Below, in pieces: positions 1 through 7,921 of a stretch of DNA of 28,128 bases. This DNA comes from an uncultured Collinsella sp. (GTDB lineage Bacteria > Actinomycetota > Coriobacteriia > Coriobacteriales > Coriobacteriaceae). The stretch is taken from contig CATZMG010000026.1 in the NCBI GenBank assembly GCA_958421655.1, positions 1-28,128 of the forward strand, written 5' to 3'. How positions within the stretch are numbered: the first letter of the stretch is position 1; the number at the start of each line of letters is the position of its first letter. The notes beneath the pieces are model-generated. The model saw only the letters and a list, made by a program, of their open reading frames with translations. It was not told the origin of the DNA and did not search any database. Both the position numbers and the translations under genes were made by a program.

Positions 1-55
1 AACCCTGGACCTTGGGATTAAGAGTCCCCTGCTCTACCAACTGAGCTAACGACCC
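1..55 (-). tRNA. tRNA-Lys (CUU), 3' part cut by window edge
   Basis: Read on the minus strand, the sequence begins with acceptor GGGTCGT and D-arm TAGCTCAGTTGGTAGAGC. An anticodon loop CTCTTAA follows, giving anticodon CTT (lysine). The 5' end is at 55. The T-arm is only partly present because the window starts inside it, so the 3' end and any encoded CCA cannot be seen. It lies 22 nt downstream of tRNA-His on the same strand and is probably co-transcribed with it. Confidence 0.9.
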
Positions 56-77
56 GATATCAACACAAAGTAAGAAC

Positions 78-155
78 TGGGGTGGGTAAAGGGACTCGAA
101 CCCTCGACCTACGGGACCACAACCCGTCGCTCTAGCCAACTGAGCTACACCCACC
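78..155 (-). tRNA. tRNA-His (GUG)
   Basis: Complete cloverleaf on the minus strand. The anticodon loop TTGTGGT gives anticodon GTG. The acceptor has the extra 5' G typical of tRNA-His (G-1 at 155, paired with C73 at 81), and the T-loop is GGTTCGAGTCC. Positions 80-78 read CCA on the minus strand, so the CCA end is encoded. It is the first of two tandem tRNAs behind the promoter at 182-210. Confidence 0.95.
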
Positions 156-181
156 GTGTCCTGTGCGCTTCGCGCTCAACT

Positions 182-210
182 ATTATTGCAAGGAACGCCA
201 CACGATGCAA
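182..210 (-). promoter_or_regulatory. Promoter of the tRNA-His/tRNA-Lys unit
   Basis: On the minus strand TTGCAT (205-210) and AATAAT (182-187) are separated by exactly 17 nt, a sigma-70-type arrangement. Transcription would start near 175, about 20 nt before the tRNA-His 5' end. Assigned from sequence match and spacing only. Confidence 0.6.
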
Positions 211-320
211 GCCCCAATTTTCAAGAATTTTGAAAAGAGTTTTTCGAGACCATTTCGAGCAAATCCCACCGGTTTCATAGGAGTAAACTTGCCCCACTGC
301 AAATCCTCGAAAGGACCGTC

Positions 321-1502
321 ATGAAAGAACTCTCCAACCGCACGGCAAGATTTACCGATTCGGTCATCCGCCGCATGACACGCATCTCCAATAAGTACGG
401 CGCTGTCAATCTCTCGCAGGGCTTCCCTGACTTCGATCCTCCGGCGCAGCTGCTCAACAGCCTGAGCACCATCGCCGCCGATCCCAAGCCGCTCTATCAC
501 CAGTACTCCATCACCTGGGGCTCCCAGGCCATGCGCGAGGCGCTCGCCGCCAAACAGGAGCACTTTATGGGCATGCCGGTGAACCCCAACGAGAATATCG
601 TAGTCACCTGCGGCTCTACCGAGGCCATGATGGCCGCCATGATGACGGTCACCAACCCCGGCGACAAGGTCGTCATCTTCTCGCCGTTCTACGAGAACTA
701 CGGCGCCGACACGATCCTTTCGGGTGCCGAGCCCATCTACGTGCCGCTCAACCCGCCCACATTCGACTTTGACCGCGAGACACTCGAGGCGGCCTTCCGC
801 GACAACGACCCCAAGGCCATCGTCCTGTGCAACCCTTCCAACCCCTGCGGCAAGGTCTTTACACGCGATGAGCTCACCTTTATCGCCGACCTCTGCAAAA
901 AGTACGACACCTACTGCATCACCGACGAGGTCTACGAGCACATCGTCTACGCGCCCCACGAGCACGTCTATATGGCCACGCTGCCCGGCATGTTTGAGCG
1001 CACCATCAGCTGCAGCTCGCTGTCCAAGACCTACTCCATCACCGGCTGGCGTCTGGGCTACACTATCGCCCCTGCCGAAATCACCGAGCGCATCAAAAAG
1101 GTCCACGACTTCCTCACCGTGGGCGCCGCCGCTCCCCTGCAGGAAGCCGTCGTCACCGCCCTCAAATTCGACGACAGCTATTACGATGAGGTCCTCGACC
1201 TCTACACCGCCAAGCGCGACCTGTTCTGCCAGGGACTCGACAGCATCGGTCTTGAGCATAACGTGCCGCAGGGCGCCTACTACGTCATGATGGACATCTC
1301 TGGGTTTGGCTATGACAGCGACCTCGAATTCTGCGAGGACCTCGCATCCAAGGTGGGCGTGGGCGCCGTGCCCGGCTCGAGCTTCTTCCGCGAGCCCGTC
1401 AACCATCTGATTCGTTTCCACTTTGCCAAGCGGGACGAGACGCTTAACGCGGCACTGGAGAACCTCAAGTCTCTACGTGATAAAATCAAGCCGCGCGGGT
1501 AA
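321..1502 (+). CDS. PLP-dependent aminotransferase, class I/II (aspartate aminotransferase fold)
   Basis: Predicted fold-type I aminotransferase of 393 residues, moving an amino group between an amino acid and a 2-oxo acid in the cytosol. The PLP-binding lysine is K236 in SLSKTYSITGWR. N171-P-S-N174-P is the cofactor-contacting loop, D202 in TDEVYEH pairs with the pyridine nitrogen, and R365 in HLIRFHF would bind the substrate carboxylate. The N-terminal NLSQGFPDF stretch resembles the methionine/kynurenine aminotransferase branch more than AspC itself, so the substrate is uncertain. An AAAGGA site sits 5 nt before the ATG. The gene stands alone, divergent from the tRNAs and closed by the terminator at 1530-1570. 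Confidence 0.92.
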   Translation: MKELSNRTARFTDSVIRRMTRISNKYGAVNLSQGFPDFDPPAQLLNSLSTIAADPKPLYHQYSITWGSQAMREALAAKQEHFMGMPVNPNENIVVTCGSTEAMMAAMMTVTNPGDKVVIFSPFYENYGADTILSGAEPIYVPLNPPTFDFDRETLEAAFRDNDPKAIVLCNPSNPCGKVFTRDELTFIADLCKKYDTYCITDEVYEHIVYAPHEHVYMATLPGMFERTISCSSLSKTYSITGWRLGYTIAPAEITERIKKVHDFLTVGAAAPLQEAVVTALKFDDSYYDEVLDLYTAKRDLFCQGLDSIGLEHNVPQGAYYVMMDISGFGYDSDLEFCEDLASKVGVGAVPGSSFFREPVNHLIRFHFAKRDETLNAALENLKSLRDKIKPRG

Positions 1503-1529
1503 GGACGGCCCGGCAGCTAAAGTAGCCAA

Positions 1530-1570
1530 AGAAGCCTCGCACCGCCCGCCACGTTGCGAGGCTTCTTTTT
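1530..1570 (+). terminator. Intrinsic terminator after the aminotransferase
   Basis: AGAAGCCTCGCA (1530-1541) pairs with TGCGAGGCTTCT (1555-1566) around a 13-nt loop. A T-run ends at 1570. It lies 28 nt after the stop codon. Confidence 0.9.
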
Positions 1571-1577
1571 ATAGCGC

Positions 1578-1605
1578 TTTCTTAAATGGTTTAGAGCCCT
1601 ATACT
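1578..1605 (+). promoter_or_regulatory. Candidate promoter of the ROK kinase gene
   Basis: TATACT at 1600-1605 is a good -10 match. The best -35 candidate, TTTCTT at 1578-1583 (16-nt spacer), is weak. The terminator just upstream means the kinase needs its own promoter. Confidence 0.4.
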
Positions 1606-1643
1606 TTAGTCACGGAGCAACTCGTCCCAGAGAGAGGAATACT

Positions 1644-2534
1644 ATGGCAGAACAGCAGCTTATCGGAGCGCTCGAGGCCGGCGGCACCAAGATGGTCTGC
1701 GCCACGGGCTATGCAGACGGTACGGTCCTGGAGCGTGAGCAGATCGCGACCACGACCCCGCAGGAGACCGTTGAGGCCGTCAATGCATGGTTTGCCGACA
1801 AGGGCATCGCCGCGCTGGGCATCGGCGCCTTTGGCCCCACCGCAGTCAACCCTGCCTCGCCCCAATACGGCAAGATCCTGGAGACGCCCAAAACGGCATG
1901 GCGCTACTTTGACCTGCTGGGCACTATCCAAAACGAGCTCAATATCCCCTGCGGCTACGACACCGACGTCAACGTCGCCTGCCTGGGCGAGGTCACCTTT
2001 GGTTGCGCCCAGGGCCTCACTGACGTTGTGTATCTGACCATCGGCACCGGCGTGGGCGCCGGCGTGCTCTCGGGCGGTAAGCTCGTACACGGCATGATGC
2101 ATCCCGAGGCCGGCCACATCCTGGTCACGCGCGACCCGCGCGACACCATTGGCGAGCACAGCGCCTGCCCCTTCCACGACAATTGCCTCGAGGGTCTCAT
2201 CGCCGGCCCCGGCGTTAAAAAGCGCTGGGATGGCAAGAGCGCCGGAGACATGGCCGATGACCCGGAGGCCATGGACCTGCTCGCAGGCTATCTGGCACAG
2301 GCGCTCATGACCTACACGCTGTGCTACGCGCCGCAAAAGATCATCATCGGTGGCGGCGTGGCCGACCACACCCCCATCGTGCCGCTCGCGCGCAAGAAGT
2401 GCGCCGAGATGCTCAACGGTTATATCGTCACGCCCGAGGTCAACGACATCGATACCTATATTGTCAACAACAGCCTTGAGGGCAAGCAGGGCATCATGGG
2501 CTGCCTGGCCCTGGGCGCGCAGGCGCTTCAGTAA
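1644..2534 (+). CDS. ROK-family fructokinase
   Basis: Predicted ATP-dependent sugar kinase of 296 residues, most like the fructokinase branch of the ROK family (fructose to fructose-6-phosphate). The phosphate-binding motif is GALEAGGTK (8-16). The likely catalytic aspartate is D108 in the DTDVN stretch, LTIGTGVGAG (131-140) is the second phosphate loop, and HPEAGH (153-158) is the ROK signature. A zinc site of the H-CxxH-C type is formed by H158, C175, H178 and C181. PKTAWRYFDL (82-91) is typical of ScrK-type fructokinases. An AGAGAGG site precedes the ATG. It is monocistronic, between two terminators. Another hexose substrate cannot be excluded. Confidence 0.85.
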   Translation: MAEQQLIGALEAGGTKMVCATGYADGTVLEREQIATTTPQETVEAVNAWFADKGIAALGIGAFGPTAVNPASPQYGKILETPKTAWRYFDLLGTIQNELNIPCGYDTDVNVACLGEVTFGCAQGLTDVVYLTIGTGVGAGVLSGGKLVHGMMHPEAGHILVTRDPRDTIGEHSACPFHDNCLEGLIAGPGVKKRWDGKSAGDMADDPEAMDLLAGYLAQALMTYTLCYAPQKIIIGGGVADHTPIVPLARKKCAEMLNGYIVTPEVNDIDTYIVNNSLEGKQGIMGCLALGAQALQ

Positions 2535-2617
2535 CAGACGCACCCACAGGGCGTGGCGCGCCCGGCAAATCCAACCTACGGAACGACGCCACCACGCCCT
2601 ATATAAGCCCTCTAATA

Positions 2618-2662
2618 AAAAAGGCCGCCTAGCACCAAGCATACGTCCTAGGCGGCCTTTTT
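2618..2662. terminator. Bidirectional intrinsic terminator
   Basis: AAAAAGGCCGCCTAG pairs with CTAGGCGGCCTTTTT, a 15-bp stem with A and T runs on both sides, so it can work in both directions. It separates the plus-strand kinase from the minus-strand VanZ-like gene. The VanZ stop codon (2648-2650) lies inside the right arm. Confidence 0.9.
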
Positions 2663-3097
2663 GGCACATATGAGCGATCGTAGTAGATATCGGAGCACAA
2701 CGCCCGTTACCGCTCCACAGCAGTCGATCATCACATCGGTGATCATGCCGGCGCGTCCCGGCACAAAGAGCTGAATCGTCTCGTCGATCGAAGGAATCAG
2801 CAGCAGGAACACCGCCGTGGGCAGCAGCACGTCAAAGGTGCGCCGGCCCTCAAAATCAAAGGCGTGCGTTGCCAAGATGCCGAGCACCATATACTCGGTA
2901 AAATGCGCGCACTTGCGAACAACAAAGTTGGTCACCCATTCATATGGAAGTCCCACGCCGTGCAGGAAACCGCGGATAGCTTCCATGACCGTTAGGCTCA
3001 GCGAGCCCGACCCCGAGCCGGGAACCAGCGAATTGCCCCAGATCAAGAGCGCCATCAGGCAGGTCACGACCGCCCATTTTCGATTGATCTTAACCAT
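2648..3097 (-). CDS. VanZ-like membrane protein
   Basis: Small integral membrane protein of 149 residues. Hydrophobic segments lie at about 8-26, 66-80, 88-104 and 120-139. RKCAHFTEYMVLG (61-73) and the stretch D105-E106-T-I-Q followed by PGRAG and D121 match the VanZ-like family (PF04892). VanZ gives low-level teicoplanin resistance in enterococci, but most family members have no known role and no van genes are present here. The ATG is 7 nt after the stop of the upstream gene, and its GGAGG site lies at that gene's 3' end, so the two are probably co-transcribed and translationally coupled. Confidence 0.85.
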   Translation of the reverse strand: MVKINRKWAVVTCLMALLIWGNSLVPGSGSGSLSLTVMEAIRGFLHGVGLPYEWVTNFVVRKCAHFTEYMVLGILATHAFDFEGRRTFDVLLPTAVFLLLIPSIDETIQLFVPGRAGMITDVMIDCCGAVTGVVLRYLLRSLICAKKAA

Positions 3098-3104
3098 GCA
3101 GAAG

Positions 3105-4505
3105 TTATGCCTCCGCGCAGAGCGGCGCGAAGCTGGCGGTACCGCCCTCGATAACGCTCAGGTAGGCACGGCCCGTACGCTTGGCGGTAGAGGACTGCAG
3201 GCGCTCGATCTCTTCCTCGAGGATCTGATTGACGCGCTCGTGACGACGGTTTTCCATAATGCCGGCGGCAATAGCCTCGGCCCGCTCGATGCTCTCGCGC
3301 GAGATACGGGCAGTATCCTCGGGGAACACAGCGCTGTGACGGCCGACATAGGCGGGGGCAGCAGGCTGAGGGGCAGCGACGGGAGCGGGGGCTGCAACAG
3401 GAGCAGGCTCGTCAATCTCATCCAGAATCGCGGTGGCGGCGGCCCACATGTCCTCGTGGCCCGAGTAATCAGCCATGGGGACATCAACCTCGAGTGAGGC
3501 ATCCGGAAGGTCGCCGGTGTCGATGCGATCTTGGGCATCAATCGATGCAGTGATGGCTGCAGGCTCATCGAGGTCATCGAAATCGATATCCGCGGCACCG
3601 GAGATGATAGGCATGCTGGCGAGGTTTACATTGTACGGCGCAGCCTCAGCCGCCTGCTGCTGGGCAGGAGCGCCCCACAGCGAGCTTTCGGCGGCACGGC
3701 GGGCGGCAACGGCCTCCTCGTCCGCGGCCATGGCTTCATCAACGTACGAATTGTCGGCAGAAGCGTTCGCGTCCGCCGAGGTAGCGCTGTAGGCGTTATT
3801 GGCTGCCGCGTTGGCGACGAGTGCCACGAAAGCCGCCGTGCTGCCCGCAGGGGCGGCCTGGGAGCCAGACACGGCGCGTGCCGCGGCGGCGATGTCGTCG
3901 CGATTGAAGGAGCCGGTCTGCCCGCCGTTGGTGAGCTCGTCGATGGCGACTTGATAGACGTCGCGCGAGTGTGCAGGGTCGCAGCTCACCGGCGAATCGT
4001 CGTCAAGCATACTGTCGATCATGGACCAAGCCTCGTCCTCGTCCATAGCATCTGCGGCTCGAGCGATGGTAGGGACACCATCATCGGCATGACGGCGCTG
4101 GAACGCACCAGTCAGGCCGGAAAGGAATGCCGAGGTAGACTGCTCCGCCTGAGCCTGAGAATCAGAAGCCGCAGCGTAAGGAGTCGCATCCTGCTGCTGA
4201 GCTGAAATCGAGGCGGTCTTGAACTCGCTTTGATGCTGATTGAGATTGGCGGCACCGCCCATGGCATCGGGCTGGAACAGACGCTCTTCACGCTGCGCAC
4301 GATACTCGGAGATGCCCAGCGAGGCGGCATAGATGCCCACGCCCGCCACCGCGCCCACGGCGAAGGGAACCGCACCCGCCACGACCGTCTCGTTCACAGA
4401 CGAAAACGGCAGCGTCGCGGCATACATAACCACGGGAGCGGCAAGGCCGATCCCGCACGAAAGTCCGGCAAGGACTGCTCGTTGTGTTGCATCAGAAGAA
4501 GCCAT
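3105..4505 (-). CDS. Two-TM protein with long acidic low-complexity tail, unknown function
   Basis: No family recognised. From the ATG at 4505 the product has 466 residues. An in-frame ATG nine codons upstream exists, but GGGAG 6 nt before the ATG at 4505 supports that one. Two hydrophobic segments (about 10-31 and 41-63) form an N-terminal hairpin. About 300 residues rich in Ala, Asp, Glu, Ser and Pro follow, probably disordered. The C-terminal 70 residues regain helical character, with basic and acidic residues around a VNQILEEEIERL stretch. The tail probably faces the cytoplasm. It is promoted from 4642-4670 and coupled to the VanZ-like gene downstream. A role in envelope organisation is only a guess. 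Confidence 0.75.
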   Translation of the reverse strand: MASSDATQRAVLAGLSCGIGLAAPVVMYAATLPFSSVNETVVAGAVPFAVGAVAGVGIYAASLGISEYRAQREERLFQPDAMGGAANLNQHQSEFKTASISAQQQDATPYAAASDSQAQAEQSTSAFLSGLTGAFQRRHADDGVPTIARAADAMDEDEAWSMIDSMLDDDSPVSCDPAHSRDVYQVAIDELTNGGQTGSFNRDDIAAAARAVSGSQAAPAGSTAAFVALVANAAANNAYSATSADANASADNSYVDEAMAADEEAVAARRAAESSLWGAPAQQQAAEAAPYNVNLASMPIISGAADIDFDDLDEPAAITASIDAQDRIDTGDLPDASLEVDVPMADYSGHEDMWAAATAILDEIDEPAPVAAPAPVAAPQPAAPAYVGRHSAVFPEDTARISRESIERAEAIAAGIMENRRHERVNQILEEEIERLQSSTAKRTGRAYLSVIEGGTASFAPLCAEA

Positions 4506-4641
4506 GAGCTCTCCCCATCTTCCAGCACCCAAATCGCATCATTCAGTTGGCTGCGCGAGAGAAGATGAAGCGGGGCTATGCCCCAAAGCAACGGTATATG
4601 GTTCGTTTCATCTGCGTTATCCGTCGCGAAGCTTAGAAGCT

Positions 4642-4670
4642 ATTATGCGAAACCGCCCTGTCGATTGCAA
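4642..4670 (-). promoter_or_regulatory. Promoter of the acidic-tail/VanZ operon
   Basis: On the minus strand TTGCAA (4665-4670) and CATAAT (4642-4647) are 17 nt apart. The predicted start near 4635 leaves a leader of about 130 nt. That leader contains a small GGGGCATAGCCCC hairpin at 4573-4585. Confidence 0.6.
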
Positions 4671-4750
4671 GCGACGATGTCGGATTGAAACGGGAAACCT
4701 GCTGCTTGCCAGTCTTATGGTCAAAAATAAGCGCGGAGCGGCGATATAGA

Positions 4751-4784
4751 AAAGGGCCGAGGCTCAAAGCCCCGACCCTTTATT
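4751..4784 (-). terminator. Intrinsic terminator of rho
   Basis: On the minus strand AAAGGGTCGGGGCT pairs, with wobbles, with AGCCTCGGCCCTTT around a TTG loop, and TTTTCTATAT follows. It lies about 35 nt after the rho stop codon. Confidence 0.8.
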
Positions 4785-4818
4785 GCATTGATGACTATCG
4801 CTGCGTGTGGATGACAAC

Positions 4819-7392
4819 CTAGAACGTCTGCTCGTAGTCGCTGTGCTTTTTGGCCGAACGCACCAGGAACTCCTGGTTGGTGTTGGTGCCCTTAAGACCC
4901 TTGATAAACGACGCAGCTGCGCGCTCGGTGTTGTTCATGCCGGCAAGAATGCGACGCAGGCCAAAGACAAACGGACGCATCTGCTCGTCAACCAACAGGT
5001 CCTCGTTACGCGTACCGGAGGCAACGGGGTCGATAGCCGGGAAGATGCGGCGGTCGGCCAGGTCGCGGTCGAGCTTGAGCTCCATGTTGCCGGTGCCCTT
5101 GAACTCCTCAAAGATGACCTCGTCCATCTTGGAGCCGGTGTCGATGAGGGCAGAGGCCAGGATGGTGAGCGAGCCACCGTTCTCGATATTGCGGGCTGCG
5201 CCCAGGAAGCGCTTGGGCGGATACAGTGCCGCCGAATCGACGCCGCCCGAAAGGATGCGGCCTGAGGCGGGCGCCGCCAAGTTGTAGGCGCGGGCAAGAC
5301 GCGTGATGGAGTCGAGCACCACCACGACATCGCCGCCCAGCTCCACGATGCGCTTGGCGCGCTCGATGACGAGCTCTGCCACACGAGTGTGGTTGTCGGC
5401 GGGCATATCGAAGGTCGACGCCACAACCTCGCCCTTGATGGAACGCTGCATATCGGTAACCTCTTCGGGGCGCTCGTCGACGAGCAGGCAGATGAGGTGC
5501 ACCTCGGGGTTGTTAATCGAGATAGACTGGCAGATCTTCTTGAGGATTGTGGTCTTGCCGGCCTTGGGCGGGGACACGATCAAGCCACGCTGACCCTTGC
5601 CGATCGGCGACACGATGTCGATGGCGCGACCGGTAATGGAGTCCTTGCCATGCTCCATGCGCAGCGGCTCGTTGGGATAGACCGGGGTGAGGTCACCGAA
5701 CTTGGGGCGGTTGCGAATCTGCTCGGGGTCTAGACCGTTGACGGTCGTGATTTTGGCGAGGCCGGCGCGCTTGTCGCCGCCGCGCGAAGGACGAAGCGAG
5801 CCCTCGATGACGTCGCCCGTGCGCAGACGCGCGGAGCGGATGAGGTAGGCGGGCACGAAGGCGTCGTCGTTGGACTTCATGTAGCCATGGGCATGGATGA
5901 TACCGGAGCTGTCCGGACGAATCTGCAGGATGCCCTTGATGTCGCGGAAGCCCTCGGCCTTCGCGGCGGTGACGTAGATCTCCTCGACGAGCTCGGCTTT
6001 CTTCTTGCCGGTCGTCTCAATCTCGAACTCCTTGGCCTTCTCGCGCAGCTCGGCGACCTTCATGGCCGCGAGCTCCTCGCGCGAAAGCGTGGGCTCGGTG
6101 GGAGCGGCATTACGCTCCTTGTTGCGCTGCTTGCGATCGCGCTGGCGGTTGCGGCGGTCGTTGTTGCGCTCGTCCTTGCGCTCGTTGCGCTCGTCGTTGC
6201 GCTTGTGCTGGCGACGGTTGGGGCGAGCGCCGTCTTCGGCCTCGGCGGGCGCGGCGCCATCGGTTGCGGCGGCATCGGCGTTAGCCGCAGTATCATCGCT
6301 GGCCTCGGCCTTGGAATCGCCCTGCAGCTCGGCCTCGGCCTGCTGCTCGGACGCCTTGGCCTTAGCGGACTTCTTACGACCGCGCTTGGGCTTCTCGGAC
6401 GCAGACTGTTCGACGTCTTGGGGCTCGGCGGCATCAGTCGATGCATCGGCGGTCGTCTCGGCGGAATCCTCGGACGCACCCTTCTTGGCAGTCTTGGCCT
6501 TGGACGTGCGCTTAGCAGCAGTACGATGGCTGCGACCAGGACGGACGTCGGCGGGCTCGACATCGGCGGGAGCGGCCTCGGAAGTCGTAGCATCCTGGAC
6601 GGGTGCATCGGCAGCGGTTGCAGACTCGGCGGTCGCCGCAGCATCCCGAGCGGCTGCAGCTGCGGCTGCGGCCTTCTCTGCCTCGACGAAGGCCTTGGGC
6701 TTGCGACCGCGACGGTGCGGGCGCAAAGCCGGATCGACAACGGGAACTTCGCTGGCCTCGACAGGCGCAGCGGACTCAGCAGGCGATGCGCCCTCCCCTG
6801 CCGCGGAACGAACCGAAGCCTCGGTGAGCTCGAGGGTTACCTGATCGGCAACCTGCTCGGCCTTAGCAGCCGTGCGACGGCGTGTGCGCGGTGCCGGCTT
6901 CTCGGTCGGCTGGTCGGCGGCAGGGGTCTCGGTGGCGGCAGGCGTCTCGGGCACAGACGGAGCTGCAAGCTCGGTCAGAGCCGCGGCCTCGCGCTCGGCA
7001 GCACGACGGCGGGCGCGCACCACCTGAGCCTCGCTAATCTGCGCCAACGCACGTGCCTGCGCGACCTCATCGGAAATCGGCGCCGAGGAGTCAGCTGCAA
7101 CGGTGCGCTTGACGCGCGTCATGCGCGTGGTACGGCGCTTGGGCTTGGTGACCTCCTCGCCGTCAGCAGCAGGCTTGGCCGTGCGGCGCGTACGCTTGGG
7201 CTTTGCCGGAGCAGCCTCCTCACCAGTTGCAGGCACGGCCTTCTCAGCCGTTGCAGGCGTAGGCGTCGAAGCAGCCTTAGGCGTCTCAGGAGCCGAGGCA
7301 TGCGCGGGCGCCGCGACCTGGTCCGACGCAACCGGTGCAGCGGGAGCGGCTTGCGTCGTCGTTATTTCGTTTTCTTGCTGTTGATCAGACAC
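4819..7392 (-). CDS. rho: Transcription termination factor Rho with a 430-residue N-terminal extension
   Basis: Hexameric RNA-dependent ATPase/helicase that ends transcription at Rho-dependent sites. The conserved core is complete: Rho N-terminal SAP-like helices (435-477), cold-shock RNA-binding domain (about 481-555), then the RecA-like motor. The motor has Walker A SPPKAGKTT (607-615), the VDERPEEV block (638-645), Walker B VVVVLDS (689-695) and the SGGVDSAAL Q/R-loop region (715-723). Length is 857 residues against about 419 in E. coli. The extra residues 1-434 are low-complexity Ala/Glu/Lys/Pro with many basic patches, ending in an Arg/Asn/Asp-rich segment (392-429). Start is GTG at 7392 with only a weak purine stretch upstream. 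Confidence 0.97.
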   Translation of the reverse strand: MSDQQQENEITTTQAAPAAPVASDQVAAPAHASAPETPKAASTPTPATAEKAVPATGEEAAPAKPKRTRRTAKPAADGEEVTKPKRRTTRMTRVKRTVAADSSAPISDEVAQARALAQISEAQVVRARRRAAEREAAALTELAAPSVPETPAATETPAADQPTEKPAPRTRRRTAAKAEQVADQVTLELTEASVRSAAGEGASPAESAAPVEASEVPVVDPALRPHRRGRKPKAFVEAEKAAAAAAAARDAAATAESATAADAPVQDATTSEAAPADVEPADVRPGRSHRTAAKRTSKAKTAKKGASEDSAETTADASTDAAEPQDVEQSASEKPKRGRKKSAKAKASEQQAEAELQGDSKAEASDDTAANADAAATDGAAPAEAEDGARPNRRQHKRNDERNERKDERNNDRRNRQRDRKQRNKERNAAPTEPTLSREELAAMKVAELREKAKEFEIETTGKKKAELVEEIYVTAAKAEGFRDIKGILQIRPDSSGIIHAHGYMKSNDDAFVPAYLIRSARLRTGDVIEGSLRPSRGGDKRAGLAKITTVNGLDPEQIRNRPKFGDLTPVYPNEPLRMEHGKDSITGRAIDIVSPIGKGQRGLIVSPPKAGKTTILKKICQSISINNPEVHLICLLVDERPEEVTDMQRSIKGEVVASTFDMPADNHTRVAELVIERAKRIVELGGDVVVVLDSITRLARAYNLAAPASGRILSGGVDSAALYPPKRFLGAARNIENGGSLTILASALIDTGSKMDEVIFEEFKGTGNMELKLDRDLADRRIFPAIDPVASGTRNEDLLVDEQMRPFVFGLRRILAGMNNTERAAASFIKGLKGTNTNQEFLVRSAKKHSDYEQTF

Positions 7393-7535
7393 AGTGTTTG
7401 CTCAACTTTCTTTTCAAGCCCTGTGATCACATGCTCCCTGCATAAACCTTCAGGGCGGCTAAACAGTCTAGTTCCGTTCAAAACGACGGACATCATTGAT
7501 CTGTATCGAGATGATTGCGTCATATACGCAGCGTT

Positions 7536-7563
7536 AGTGTAACACAACCGCCGCCACCTGCAA
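7536..7563 (-). promoter_or_regulatory. Candidate promoter of rho
   Basis: On the minus strand TTGCAG (7558-7563) and TACACT (7536-7541) are 16 nt apart. The predicted leader is about 135 nt, long enough for autoregulation of rho, which is known in other bacteria, but no specific structure was identified. Confidence 0.45.
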
Positions 7564-7566
7564 CTT

Positions 7567-7611
7567 AGTCATTGGGAACGCTCTTAAACGACTAGTCAAA
7601 AGGGGCACTCT
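7567..7611. repeat. Dispersed repeat, TAGTCATTGGG/ACGACTAGTCA module
   Basis: This stretch is nearly the same as 27068-27113: TAGTCATTGGG, an ACGCT(C/T)TTAAACGA segment and CTAGTCA, then a GGGG(C/A)CACTCTT-like segment. In both places it lies between genes. It carries no open frame. It is part of a family whose other modules are at 14203-14254 and 27103-27181. Confidence 0.7.
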
Positions 7612-7641
7612 TTGGTTTAACACCCACAAATCTGACTGCCT

Positions 7642-7798
7642 CCGCCAAAACTATGGCGGTTTACTACGATGAATCGCTCAACCGCGACCACTCCGAAACT
7701 TGTTGAACTAAAACCGCAGGTAGATGCCCTGCACTTTTTTGCGAAAAGCTGGCGTGGTTGGAATTTCTCATATTCATCGTAGTGAACCGGCATAGTTT
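7642..7798. repeat. Long imperfect inverted repeat, MITE-like
   Basis: The arms 7648-7674 and 7772-7798 are reverse complements at 25 of 27 positions. They enclose about 97 nt with no coding frame. The left arm overlaps a small local hairpin CCGCCA/TGGCGG (7642-7659). With the repeat at 7567-7611 it fills most of the 529-bp gap between rho and argS. No target-site duplication could be defined. Confidence 0.75.
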
Positions 7799-7842
7799 CG
7801 TATTTCCAGCAGTTCCAAATTCGTCAATACGTCGGCGTTTGC

Positions 7843-7874
7843 AAAAAACCCGACCTCCGCATGGAGATCGGGCT
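7843..7874 (-). terminator. Intrinsic terminator of argS
   Basis: On the minus strand CCCGATCTCC pairs with GGAGGTCGGG (one wobble) around ATGC, followed by six Ts. It starts about 48 nt after the argS stop codon. Confidence 0.9.
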
Positions 7875-7921
7875 TATAGGGCTCAGCAAAGCCGAACCTA
7901 CACGGTTAAATGACCCGCAGC

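Noticed and set aside
5887..7542. Long open frame on the plus strand opposite rho
   Set aside because: It is a mirror of the Ala/Glu/Lys-rich rho extension in GC-rich codons. It has a low-complexity Leu/Gly/Arg product and no family match, while the rho frame has clear domains.
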